A stretch of 13,554 bases of DNA from assembly GCA_004151065.3 (NCBI GenBank), contig NWUY0303930456.1, positions 1 through 13,554 on the forward strand, read 5' to 3'. Of this stretch, positions 1 to 8,019 are shown piece after piece. Numbering within the stretch: the first letter of the stretch is position 1; each line of letters starts with the position of its first letter. The DNA is from Larix sibirica (taxonomy: Eukaryota; Streptophyta; Pinopsida; Pinales; Pinaceae). Made by a program: the position numbers and the translations under genes. A model generated the notes under the pieces. That model was not told where the DNA came from. It saw nothing but the letters and a program-made list of their open reading frames with translations, and ran no database searches.

Positions 1-556
1 TTTAAGACAACCCAGATCATCAAAATTCCAAAAATATAACAATAAGGAATAGAACTATGCCTCACCGGAAAATTTTCCGTCGACAAAGAGTGATTTGAGT
101 ATCAGTTATCACACACCTCCTTGGATCACTAGTTAGTCCCACCCATTCTTGTCCTTTAATTCCACTAGCCCTATCGTTCCTTTACACCTTCAGATAGTTG
201 GTTACACCTTAGTCAACCTATAGTAAGTCGTAGACTCTATTCACTCGGTTACATCTACCATCCCATTTTAGGCTATACCGTCTCCACCCTTTTAGCAGAG
301 GAAGCATATCCATAAACACGCACGTACGCTCGGACTCCTATCTATCACTTTGACGGGCACTAACGGGCATTGGACAGGAAGACGAACAATGGTTCTATCC
401 ATAGTAAATATCCTTCCTTCGGTTATTTATTATTAATTACACCTGTTTAGTGGCTATATATATTATTTATTTCCCAAAGTTTAATTGGTTTAATTAGCTA
501 AATATCAGCATGGCATTATATCATGTATTCACACGAATTAATTTTCAAAAGCTCAC
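1..556. other. No gene seen; 14-bp palindrome at 66-79
   Basis: No supported coding region. Bases 66-79 form a perfect palindrome (CGGAAAATTTTCCG), followed directly by GTCGAC. The first 420 bases are richer in CG dinucleotides than the rest of the left half, which might mean a different origin such as the end of a retroelement. I found no LTR boundary, primer-binding site or reading frame to support that. From about 420 onward the sequence becomes AT-rich and featureless. Confidence 0.4.
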
Positions 557-730
557 GGTCTGAGCAATAAAAAGCCTATCTTCTCGTTTTAGTACTGAAA
601 TACCAACCCTTCTACCAATAATTCGCGACGATGTCTCTTCCACAGGTCTGCACAATGAAAAGCCTCTATAACTCTCTACCGAACTAATTCTACCAGTGAT
701 CAACCACCGGAGTATTTTGACACAATTAGA
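557..730 (-). repeat. Weak two-copy repeat, 88-bp spacing, under a short minus-strand frame
   Basis: The stretches starting at 557 and 645 share a GGTCTG start and an AAAAGCCT-like core (about 18 of the first 21 bases match). Similarity then fades, so this is an old or chance duplication. A 68-codon minus-strand frame (751 to 545) spans both copies. In that frame the copies give two similar peptides, one around SYRGFSLCRPV and one around EDRLFIAQTV. The peptide matches no family I know, and I treat the frame as unproven. Confidence 0.25.
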
Positions 731-1340
731 TTCAGAAAACACTTTGATCACATGTAGTACTGGATGAGGACTGCACCAGGGATCAAAATTTAGCTAGTCA
801 CAGCATGTCAAAGAACCCCAACACCTGCCAAAAGTGCTATTAAAAGAATTAGCCAGTCATAAAAAAAATGCTAATTTTTATTACTTCTCAACATATTTTG
901 AAATTTCACAAAAGGATTACGTTACAAATTACCTTTTAACGATTAATCTTTGTGGCTGCCAATTCGCATGTAAGTTTCAGAGTTCCTGGCCAAGTCCCTC
1001 CAGTTTTTCAGCTTTATATACATACTCCAATGTCCTGCCATTTACTTTATGGACACCTATTTTCCAAAAGCTTAGCACTTTCAAAATTCATCATCAGCTT
1101 TGCCAAAAGTCCGCTGATAAAATACTTTCATTTTCTCATATTGATGGGACAGAAGAGATCGACAACCCTAGGATCAAGTCTCATCGACCTCTTTCAATTA
1201 TGCCCGTTTCTATTTTGAAACTGAGCATCTTGAGTCAATGGCAGATAACAAGTGAGTGCACCCCAAAGAAGGAAGTTATATAGAGAAAAAACACAAACAA
1301 ACATGAAATTGAGAAATCACATTTATTTCATTGTTTATCC
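731..1340. other. No supported gene
   Basis: Two overlapping plus-strand frames (834-1283 and 952-1218) are open here. Their translations are low in charged residues and show no motif. The minus strand of about 950-1260 carries short open blocks broken by stops in all frames. I see no RNA gene or regulatory structure worth naming. Confidence 0.4.
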
Positions 1341-1738
1341 ATTCCTCACATTTCAACCCTTTTAGTCATTTTTCTCTTAAAAAAAACCACAAGAATAAAC
1401 TATAACAAATGGGAAAAAAGGTGTTATATTAATAGAGATATAAAGTTAAGCCAATGTAGATGCTGCCAAACTTGATAATTAAGCTACAAAATTACAGTAT
1501 TCATGAGCAGTACACAATTTTGGTGTTTTACCCATTCCTCACACATTTCAACCCTTTTCTTTGTCATCTTCCCCTAAAAAGAATCAACAGGCAACAACAA
1601 GAATAAACTGTAACAAATGGAAAAAAGGGTGTTATATCGATAGATATTTAAAGTTAGGCCAATGCAGATGCTACCAAGCTTGAAAATAAAGCTACAAAAT
1701 TACAGTATTCATGAGCAGAAAACAAAACTTTGGTATTT
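1341..1738. repeat. 193-bp tandem duplication, two diverged copies
   Basis: Copy 1 runs from 1341 to 1533 and copy 2 from 1534 to about 1738. Both begin ATTCCTCACA and then share a run of CAACCCTTTT, CAAGAATAAACT, GGTGTTATAT and an identical stretch containing AAATTACAGTATTCATGAGC. The second copy carries small insertions of about 2-12 bp, for example before the ACAAGAATAAACT block, and scattered substitutions. Neither copy codes for protein. A related ATGAGCAG sequence recurs near 3802 without the rest of the unit. This is a local segmental duplication, not a recognised transposon. Confidence 0.85.
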
Positions 1739-2109
1739 TGGGGTTCATGAGTTGAGCTTCAGCGATTAACATGTAAAGATTCAAGGTAGATGCTCATCTT
1801 TCCCAACAATTTTTCTTACATTATTTCATAAATCCTTGATAGGGAAGTGGTATCTAGTCTCTGTAGCAGTCTATTATGGCAGGCTGTTATAGGTCCAACC
1901 ACTTTTTGTTTTTCTTTTAGCATTTTTGGATTTTATGGGTACACTATTGATCTCTTTTCTAAGCACAAGTTTTATTCAAAATGTAACATTATATTTAGCA
2001 TATTTTATTTATAAACCATGTATTTAATTTATTACTATCAATTAAAATGTAGTTTTTCGAAGCTTTTCATTATCAATTTTCATTATTTCATTATCAATCA
2101 TTATCAAAA
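1739..2109. other. No gene; AT-rich spacer
   Basis: No open frame of note on either strand. The stretch at about 2066-2108 repeats the phrase ATTATCAA or TTTCATTA several times in short AT-rich tandem form, just before the duplication at 2110. I see nothing else. Confidence 0.4.
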
Positions 2110-2191
2110 GGCTGCATGAATATATACCCTTCATGCTAAAATTAGGGCTGCATGAATATATACCCTTCATGCACCCTTCATGCTAAAATTA
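2110..2191. repeat. 36-bp tandem duplication with nested 11-bp duplication
   Basis: The unit starting GGCTGCATGAATATATACCC occurs at 2110-2145 and again from 2146. Within the second copy an 11-bp piece, ACCCTTCATGC, is itself doubled (2162-2172 and 2173-2183). The copies are almost identical, so the event is younger than the other repeats around it. No coding function is seen. Confidence 0.85.
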
Positions 2192-2370
2192 AGACTAGCC
2201 ATTCAAATTTGATCTCTTGTTGAGCAATGAGAACTTCACCAGTGAGCTAAAGACTTCAAAACTTATCCACCACTTGAATTGTCGCTTAGCTAGTAACCAC
2301 AAACTTTAGAAGTGATATCAACGACTAAAGCCTTCAACGGCAGAAAAAGTAGCAAATTTTATATCCAAAA

Positions 2371-2451
2371 GATAATTCTTACATTTATTATATGCGAAAG
2401 AGAATGCATGAGAATTCTTGCATACATTATATCGAAGATAGAATGCTTTGC
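2371..2451. repeat. Diverged direct repeat, about 40-bp period
   Basis: Two adjacent stretches, about 2371-2410 and 2411-2451, share the order AATTCTT, ACAT, ATTATAT, CGAA, AGA and GAATGC with substitutions and small gaps. This is a weak tandem duplication in non-coding DNA. Confidence 0.4.
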
Positions 2452-2591
2452 ATTATCCTGCTTTTGAGTTGTTATCGACAATCTTGACTGATAAATGTTT
2501 GTTTGGCAGAGCATGTTAAATAATTTTGTATCAGAGGCTGACCCGTTACTAACATGTTACTCCAATTTAAAAACAACTTTTTTAAATCACA

Positions 2592-3110
2592 GACCTGTTG
2601 GCAAACTTGTTAGTTGCCTGTCGAGAGATGTTTCATAACTTCTGCATGTTGGTGAAAAATTTTCATTCTGTTTTAAAAAATCCTGCCCTTGTTTTAAAAC
2701 AATAACAGGAGCTACCTTGCCAGCACTCGGCCGAGAGATGCTCCAGAACCTGGGAAGATGGTGTCAAAAAGTTTCATTCTGCTTTAAAAGATGTTTCTAG
2801 ACTTGCTCTATAATGTGAAAATGGGACTAAGCAGATTCGCTGTAGTTTAAAATGCCTTTTTGGAGTGAATCAATTATAAAAAGATACATTAGTTACTTTT
2901 TGTCAGAACAAAATCAACTGTTAATTTTTTTTAAAAACAACATTTTTATTCTGTTTCAAGGAATTCAATTTAGAAAGAGGTGGAAAGGTGAGGCCCTTCT
3001 TCGGGTGGAAGGCGATGAACGCACTCAATGGAAGATCATATCACTAAGATGAAGATGCTTTAGTCTGGACCAAAAACCAATCTAGGATACATAAAACTCG
3101 TGGTCCACAA
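2592..3110 (+). pseudogene. Possible relic coding region with internal duplication
   Basis: One plus-strand frame from 2592 to the stop at 3111 has only five internal stops in 173 codons, all TAA. That is fewer than expected for such AT-rich DNA. It reads DLLANLLVACREMFHNFC at the start and later contains two similar blocks, VKNFHSVLKNPALVL and VKKFHSALKDVSRLAL. These blocks come from a DNA duplication (about 2622-2680 and 2732-2791, offset 110-111 bp). I cannot assign it to a family. The same frame stays partly open to about 3340 with more stops. It may be a decayed exon, or only a duplicated non-coding segment. Confidence 0.3.
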
Positions 3111-4340
3111 TAAGAAGATTCAGGGTTGTAGCCATCATGAATAGGACCCATTCTAAAAGAGGAACAACCATGGTCCTGCTAATTACATGCAATGAGGAAG
3201 AGGAGTCCTAAATTCAGGTATGAGCCTACTCCGACTCTTTCACAAGCTTTAGAGAAGGGGTCCAAAGACATGCCATATTGCAGACTACCTTTCCACTGGG
3301 CCTTGCAAAGGAATTTGGATTGCAAGACGGGCTTTTAGAAGGAAAAACAAACCCTTTCCATTGGACCTCTCCGGATCTCACCAAACTCACCAATGCCTAG
3401 GCCGATTAAGCCAGGAACTTAGGCCTTTTTTGATAGAGCACGTTAAAGAGAACTTATCTGAACGGGAATCTCATTTTCAATTAAATGAATTACAGGATTG
3501 AGAGAAGGCACATTTATTCTTGCAAGTCATCAGCTCTGAAAATATCGTTTAAAAAATGGCTACCCTATTTCATTATTTGGTGTAAAACACTGCACAGTTT
3601 CCCCTTTCAAAAAAGTATACACATGCAAAACCTACTTTTCAACTCTTACCACATGACTTCACACTCAAAAATAGATCAGAGGAAAGAAGGCAATCCATTC
3701 TTCACATTTACAGCAGATGTATATATAAAGACAAGAAATAAAGACCGGCCGACCTGAATATGATGGCAAATGTAGGCACTCCCAGTCCGAACCACAACTT
3801 CATGAGCAGAAGCTGTAGGAATATTACAAGGATGCCACCTTAATTTCAGTCCATTAGCATTCAAAGCGAGTCATTGCCTGGAAGGCTCACGGCTTTGCCA
3901 AGATGGACTGTCCCAAATCTACAACCATTTAGCCACACCTATCCATTTCAAATTTTCAACGGTGAAAGAGAAGGAATTTCGGCTGCTTTTACAGAAGGCA
4001 ATTGAGAAGAAACATTTGACCAAGCGTAATACGAAACTGCAGAAGCCATAAAGTAGTCAACAGAGGTTTTCATTAATATGCACATCATAGCGAGCGACAA
4101 GTTCATGGAAATTGAACCAGGGCTTTCTGAGATGCACTCATAAGATTTCCTGTTGGTCACACTTAAAAATCACATATATCAACGCTCTTAACAAACTCGA
4201 TATGCTTTCTTATAAGCGGACCTTACACAGAGAGATACCGATGCTAACAAAGGAAATGAATTGTTCCTACTCTGCTAAGCATATACTTCTGAGATTTACC
4301 GAGCAGCTTGCTACTACAAATAGAATTTCTTCACGCCGGA
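3111..4340. other. No supported gene
   Basis: Several short frames occur here: plus 3485-3757 and 4112-4420, minus 3864-3676 and 4160-3948. None shows a domain, and the minus pair lie in different frames without a convincing splice link. The 4112-4420 frame runs into the telomere-like repeat and ends in a run of Asn/Pro/Leu that is simply the translated repeat. Bases 3207-3332 continue the frame of the relic upstream without a stop, but the peptide is not recognisable. Confidence 0.4.
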
Positions 4341-4598
4341 CCTCGAACCCTAGGGCTTCAAACCCTAACCCTAACCCTAACCTTAACCTTAACCTAAGAA
4401 TTTCTAAACCCTCACCTTAACCTAGGACGTTCTAAACCCTGACTTTAACCTCGGGCCTTCTAAAACTCTAACCTCCCCACCTTGAACCCTAGGGCTTCAA
4501 ACCCTAACCATAACCTACGAATTTCCAAACCCTGACCTGAACCTAGGACGTTCTAAACCCTAACTTTAACCTCGGGCCTTCTAAAACTCTAACCTCCC
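4341..4598. repeat. Telomere-like CCCTAA/CCTTAA-rich tandem pair
   Basis: Two copies of a compound unit lie head to tail. The GAACCCTAGGGCTTC start is at 4345 and again at 4484 (offset 139), while the GGACGTTCTAAACCC part is at 4425 and again at 4546 (offset 121). The first copy is therefore about 18 bp longer, the difference lying in a run of CCCTAA and CCTTAA hexamers at about 4363-4393. The hexamers resemble interstitial telomeric DNA. They are the 6-base form, not the 7-base CCCTAAA form usual for most plant telomeres, and they decay into CCTTAA and CCATAA variants. No protein is encoded. Confidence 0.85.
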
Positions 4599-4690
4599 CA
4601 TTAGTAATCCTCTCCATTCCGTGGAGATAACAAGACTCCCAAATGTTGAGTTTTAGAAGGCCCGAGGTTAAAGTTAGGGTTTAAAACGTC
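4547..4690. repeat. 43-bp inverted repeat around a 58-bp spacer
   Basis: Bases 4547-4589 and 4648-4690 are reverse complements with one mismatch (4553 against 4684). The inner 35 bp, 4555-4589 and 4648-4682, match perfectly. The left arm is the end of the second telomere-like unit, so the right arm is an inverted partial third copy. As RNA or single-stranded DNA this could form a long hairpin. The right arm runs straight into an (AT)n run. Confidence 0.92.
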
Positions 4691-4805
4691 ATATATATAT
4701 ATATTTGATTAAAAAATTATAATTTTATACGTCAAAACGAAATTATATTTTTTAAAAATATAATTTTATAAAATAAAAACAAAATTACATTTTAAAAATG
4801 TCCAT
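4689..4805. other. Extremely AT-rich tract with (AT)n run
   Basis: After the hairpin arm comes a short (AT)n run (4691-4704). About 100 bp follow that are almost only A and T, with repeated TATAATTTTAT and AAAATTA phrases. This is a likely easily melted or matrix-attachment-like stretch by composition only. Confidence 0.55.
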
Positions 4806-5223
4806 TACATTTTTCACCCATTTTCAACAAAACATTACCATCTACAACTCTCTGAGTTACATCTCTTTTTGGTGAACTAAGCAATGGACTTTTCTTCACT
4901 CATATTTCAAGTATGGTGCTATTTCAATAGTTTGTCATAAAGATGCCTACTACATTTTTCACCCACTTTCAACCATTTTCAAGTTACATCACTTTTTGGT
5001 GAACTAAGCAATAGACTTTTCTTCACTCATATTTCAAGTATGTTGCTATTTCAATAGTTTGTCATAAAGATGCCCACTACATTTTTCACCCACTTTCAAC
5101 CATTTTCAACCAAACATTACTATGTACAACTTCTAAGTTACATTATATTTTTGGTGAACTAAGGAAGAGACTTTTCTTCACTCATATTTCAAGTATGGTG
5201 CTATTTCAATAGTTTGTCATAAA
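4806..5223. repeat. Three tandem copies of a 127-146 bp unit
   Basis: Copies start at TACATTTTTCACCCA in 4806, 4951 and 5078. Each holds TTTTTGGTGAACTAAG, then GACTTTTCTTCACTCATATT, then a CTATTTCAATAGTTTGTCAT end. The middle copy lacks about 18 bp between the CATTTTCAA and AAGTTACAT phrases. CTATTTCAATAG is itself partly palindromic. No coding frame. The third copy ends close to the LINE fragment that follows. Confidence 0.9.
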
Positions 5224-5399
5224 CTTATCATAAAAAATAAAAATAAAACTAAAAACTCATATACTTAAACTATATTTTTAAATAAGCAACATCATTTTTA
5301 GTAGAAACTAGAAATATGTGACTATCCATTATTATTATTTTTAAAACCATCACGTTAAAGGTCTCGGGTCATATTTTGGCAATATATATTTTTTATGAT
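5224..5399. other. AT-rich flank of the LINE; possible 3' end and insertion site
   Basis: Read on the minus strand this follows the RNase H region and should contain the 3' UTR, the tail and the flank of the LINE. A-rich minus-strand tracts occur at about 5381-5395 and 5331-5343. I could not fix the end or find a target-site duplication by eye. Confidence 0.35.
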
Positions 5400-5404
5400 C
5401 CCAA

Positions 5405-5860
5405 ATATGCCATTGACCCAATCCCAACAACAAACTAGCTTTGGGCAATAAGTTTGCTTAAACATTCGTTTCTCTATAAACATGTAAGAAAGATATGTTA
5501 GGTATCAGATTTTTCAATAAAGAGACTTCATCAATTATGGGCCCCAACGACAAAAAAATTGTACCATAGATAGACCTTTCGACCAGTTTATTACCAACTT
5601 AGAGTTCCCCATCACCTGCAGTTTTTGTACTCTACACTCAAAAGCCAAAGACAAAACCAATTTTAGAGCCAATAATTATGCTTTGTTATTTGAGCTTTCT
5701 CCTAACTTAGCTTTGACTTTATAGTATGAGTATCAAAAAGATGTAATAGCCCACCAGCTCCCCCTCTTGGAGGATCACCCTACAACTCTCCATCAAAACA
5801 AGCCCAGGCCCCATATTTGTCTATCTCTTTTGGAATCACAATTCGGGGAGATGGAGCATT
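5405..5860 (-). pseudogene. LINE ORF2: C-terminal RNase H domain, catalytically dead
   Basis: Frames on the minus strand give CFDGEL, a stop, GDPPRGGAGGLL, then after a frameshift GESSNNKA, a stop, LLALKLVLSLAFE, then LQVMGNSKLVINW. Another frameshift gives LLKNLIPNISFLHVYRETNV. This is the plant retroelement RNase H layout: FDGA...GxGG, the TNNxAE helix, GDS, and HVxREANxxAD. The first Asp survives (5792-5794). The Glu position of NNxAE is a TAA (5676-5678), the second Asp is Asn (GNS, 5604-5606), and the final AD is AN. Plant L1 elements often carry such a domain, which supports the plant assignment. Confidence 0.88.
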
Positions 5861-6044
5861 TTTATCTTATTTGAAACTCTTTAAAATGGTGAGACCTTAA
5901 ATAACACAAAGTTGCAAGGGAATTAACTTACCTTCAAACAAACAACAATTCCTTGATAGCCACACTCCCCACACAACAATTAGAAGAAGGCCCCAAAAGC
6001 TTTTAAGGATAGGTTTCCACACTAGTAACACAGACATTCATTAA

Positions 6045-6594
6045 CAATTAATCCCTACCAGACCCCTCTATGACTAACAGCCTTTTCTAATTCCTCCCAT
6101 ACCATGGTAGAATAAGGACAAGTAATAAAAAGATGTGAAGTGTCTTTGAGCCCTTCTTCACATAATGAACAGCGACCAAGGCCATGTTAGCTCTTTATTT
6201 GAAAAAAGTCCCAAGTAGGAACCCTATCCATGAGACGGAGACACATAAACACCCTAGTTTTCATTGGGCATTTGAACTTCCAAATGGATTTCCACCACCA
6301 ACCCATGTCTTGCTCCAATATACCTTCTCTTAATCCCTTATAACCCAATCTCATGGTATATCTTCCCCCCACTAGATTTCTTGACCAAATCAAAGAATCA
6401 TTATGAGTGGTTAACCTTACATGATTGGTTCGTAAAGCTATTAAGTATGTTTTGCACATAATTCCTTCATTGCCCTCATAGCCAACTCCATCATCTTGCA
6501 ACCAGCTTTGTCTCCAAACATTGGTACTTCCTTCATCTGCCACTTGACTCAAACAAAATAAACCTCTTTCTCTTAAAGAAATTACCATTTCCAT
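6045..6594 (-). pseudogene. LINE ORF2: zinc-binding RVT (zf-RVT) domain
   Basis: After the frameshift the peptide begins MEMVISLRERGLF and continues through WRQSWLQDDGVG and LIWSRNLVGGRYTMRLGY. It then gives WWKSIWKFKCPMKTRVFMCL, DRVPTWDFFQIKS and, after a TAA at 6187-6189, GRCSLCEEGLKDTSHLFITC. The WWKxIWKxKxPxKxxxFxWxxxxxRxPT pattern and the C-x2-C...H-x4-C group (Cys codons at 6169-6171, 6160-6162 and 6118-6120, His at 6133-6135) are what the zf-RVT family shows. The motif ends with YSTMVWEEL, then a TAG at 6055-6057. Confidence 0.9.
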
Positions 6595-7165
6595 GGGTAG
6601 ATTATAGTGTTCACCACTTCCCCACCCAAGGGGTCTTCACTCAATCTTGCATTATTACCATTCCTCACCATCCAGACAAGCCAATTCCCAACAAGTGGAT
6701 ACACTTCAACAATAGCTTTCCAAATAATAGAACCATGCCTGAGTCTTTTCAGGGTTTTGAACCAATATTCTACTGATAATGGATCCAAATACTTCCTACA
6801 AATAGCCTTAACCCATAGATCCTTACCTTCAATAATTCTCCAAGCCTTTTTTGTTGGTAGAGCCTTTGCAAAAGCTGGAAGAAACTTTATGCCCCAACCT
6901 CCAAAAACTTTTGGAAGCACTATCTTTTTCCACAAAACCCACAGAAATGGTCTTTTCTCTTGATCACCAACCCATAGAAACATGAAACTTAATTTCCATA
7001 TATATTCCAATATCCCTTTTGGAACAAGAGTGAGTGCAACCCCATACACGAGAATAGATTAAATAACTAATTTTACAAACACCAGACGACCCCCTCTAGA
7101 GAACCATTTATTGCACCAAACCACAAGTCTCATTTCAACTTTTGAAATCAACTAGGACCAATATA
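6582..7165 (-). pseudogene. LINE ORF2: post-palm reverse transcriptase and linker region
   Basis: The frame from about 7165 downward reads WFSRGGRLVFVKLVI, a stop at 7059, then VYGVALTLVPKGILEYIWKL. Next come FLWVGD, then PKVFGGWGIKFLPAFAKAL, then LRHGSIIWKAI and VWMVRNGNNARL. This is the usual plant LINE order: the K-x-W...LSxxGRLxLI segment, a short peptide ending in IPK, the FLW segment, the PKxxGGLGI motif, and the W-x-VGNG-like segment. The frame ends at 6582 and continues one frame over from about 6594, so a small indel lies near 6590. The ATG at 7047-7049 is internal, not a real start. Immediately upstream a second frame preserves PKYIG, matching the KYLG motif of such proteins. Confidence 0.88.
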
Positions 7166-7195
7166 TTTTGGAATAGTCAATGGATTTAATATAGG

Positions 7196-7915
7196 ACCCT
7201 GAGAGAGAGGGGTTTCTAGGGTTTCTTCAAATTGAACTAGGCGACAAGGTTGCAAAACTTGATGGCCTCCAAGAAGGGAGGGAGAGGCACTCCCTTTTAC
7301 AAGGACATGGTGAATGCACGGCATGGGGAAAGCCCTTCATCTGCAACAATAAATCGAAATAATATGAACCCGACAACAGTTTAATCATTAGGAACGAGAG
7401 GGGTAGGGATCCCCATTCGGATCTTGGATCTGCAAACGACAGAAGAGCAAACCCTAGTCCTAAACCAAATCCTCCTACTCAATGTAGTTGCATATCGAAA
7501 GTGGCAATGATTCCAAAGTATGATATTACCTCACACAAGATTGGTTATTACATTCATTTTTATGAGAGATCATGCGGTGATAGGGAACTTTATGTGGTTT
7601 TGGCCCATGGAGAAAGCTCTCAACTGCTGGATAGCGACAAAATGGAAACCCAAGGGCCATGTGGAGCTAAAGTTGGGATCGAAAGGTTTTTTCAACGTAA
7701 TATTTACTAACCTATAGGATGGAAATTGGGTGTTTGATAACGGTCCCTACTTTTTTAACTATGTAGGCTTGTTTTTAAGAGATTGGAAGGAAATATTTTC
7801 CCCTTATGTTGCAGCTTCAACCACCTTCCCCATTATTTTCTTTTGAAAATATTGGGGCCCCTCCTTGATTTTTGGCCTATACTTGTTTAGAGCATATGGA
7901 TCCCTCTTAAACTAA
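7196..7915 (+). mobile_element. 5' part of a LINE (5' UTR and ORF1), opposite orientation
   Basis: On the plus strand, right after the end of the ORF2 piece, the sequence reads GAGAGAGAGGGGTTTCTAGG, a plausible plant 5' UTR start. ORF1 follows from the ATG at 7262. The piece ends by 7915, where the recognisable frame stops. Its 5' end abuts the 5'-truncated end of the minus-strand ORF2 piece, so the two are head to head. It may be the inverted 5' end of the same insertion or a separate LINE copy. Confidence 0.75.
7262..7915 (+). pseudogene. LINE ORF1 with DUF4283-like domain, broken
   Basis: A single plus-strand frame starts MASKKGGRGTPFYKDMVN and runs to TAA at 7913-7915. Internal stops are TAA at 7382-7384, TGA at 7508-7510, TAG at 7715-7717 and TGA at 7844-7846. 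The middle gives LNCWIATKWKPKGHVELKL, then GSKGFFNVIFTNL, a stop, DGNWVFDNGPYFFN and GLFLRDWKEIFSPY. This is the DUF4283 pattern of plant LINE ORF1 proteins: W-x-G-x-hydrophobic, F-x-V-x-F, hydrophobic-x-x-GPW, then LxLxxWxPxF. That protein is thought to bind element RNA, so it pairs with ORF2 in function. The usual downstream zinc knuckle is not visible. There is no frameshift before about 7850, so damage is mainly point changes. Confidence 0.8.
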
Positions 7916-8019
7916 GTCAAGTACTGCCCAAGGCTGGCTTGTTCATAAAAAGAGAAAACACTTAGCCATTTTCCGACTTTCCTTAATCGACCTTTTTCCC
8001 CAAGCTTTAGCATTTCAAT
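7916..8019. other. Junction between LINE piece and repeat array
   Basis: A short stretch with no frame or motif. A distal target-site copy for the LINE may lie here, but no clear duplication with the 5224-5400 region could be seen by eye. Confidence 0.3.

Larger units (their letters stand above)
5400..7195 (-). mobile_element. 3' part of a plant L1-type LINE (ORF2 C-terminal half), decayed
   Basis: Read on the minus strand, this gives the C-terminal half of a plant non-LTR retrotransposon polyprotein. The order is: the end of the reverse transcriptase and its linker (about 7190-6600), a zinc-binding RVT domain (about 6330-6060), a WGVWLSRN linker (about 5980-5950) and an RNase H domain (about 5820-5410). 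Typical signatures are WFSRGGRL, PKVFGGWGIKFL, CSLC and HVYRE. The catalytic palm of the reverse transcriptase is missing because the element is truncated near 7195. Stops lie at 7059-7061, 6187-6189, 6055-6057, 5780-5782 and 5676-5678. Frames change near 6590, 6000, 5700 and 5530. The element is dead. Confidence 0.92.

Noticed and set aside
834-1283. 149-codon plus-strand frame
   Set aside because: No domain and biased composition. A second frame is open across the same DNA, as expected by chance in a low-stop pyrimidine-rich stretch.
3676-4160. Two minus-strand frames (4160-3948 and 3864-3676) as one spliced gene
   Set aside because: They lie in different frames, stops separate them, and no convincing donor/acceptor pair was found.
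4112-4420. 102-codon plus-strand frame ending in Asn-Pro and Asn-Leu repeats
   Set aside because: The repeat tail is a direct translation of CCCTAA/CCTTAA hexamers, and the front half has no motif.
6607-6963. 118-codon plus-strand frame
   Set aside because: It is the antisense shadow of the LINE ORF2 frame, whose minus-strand reading has clear family motifs.
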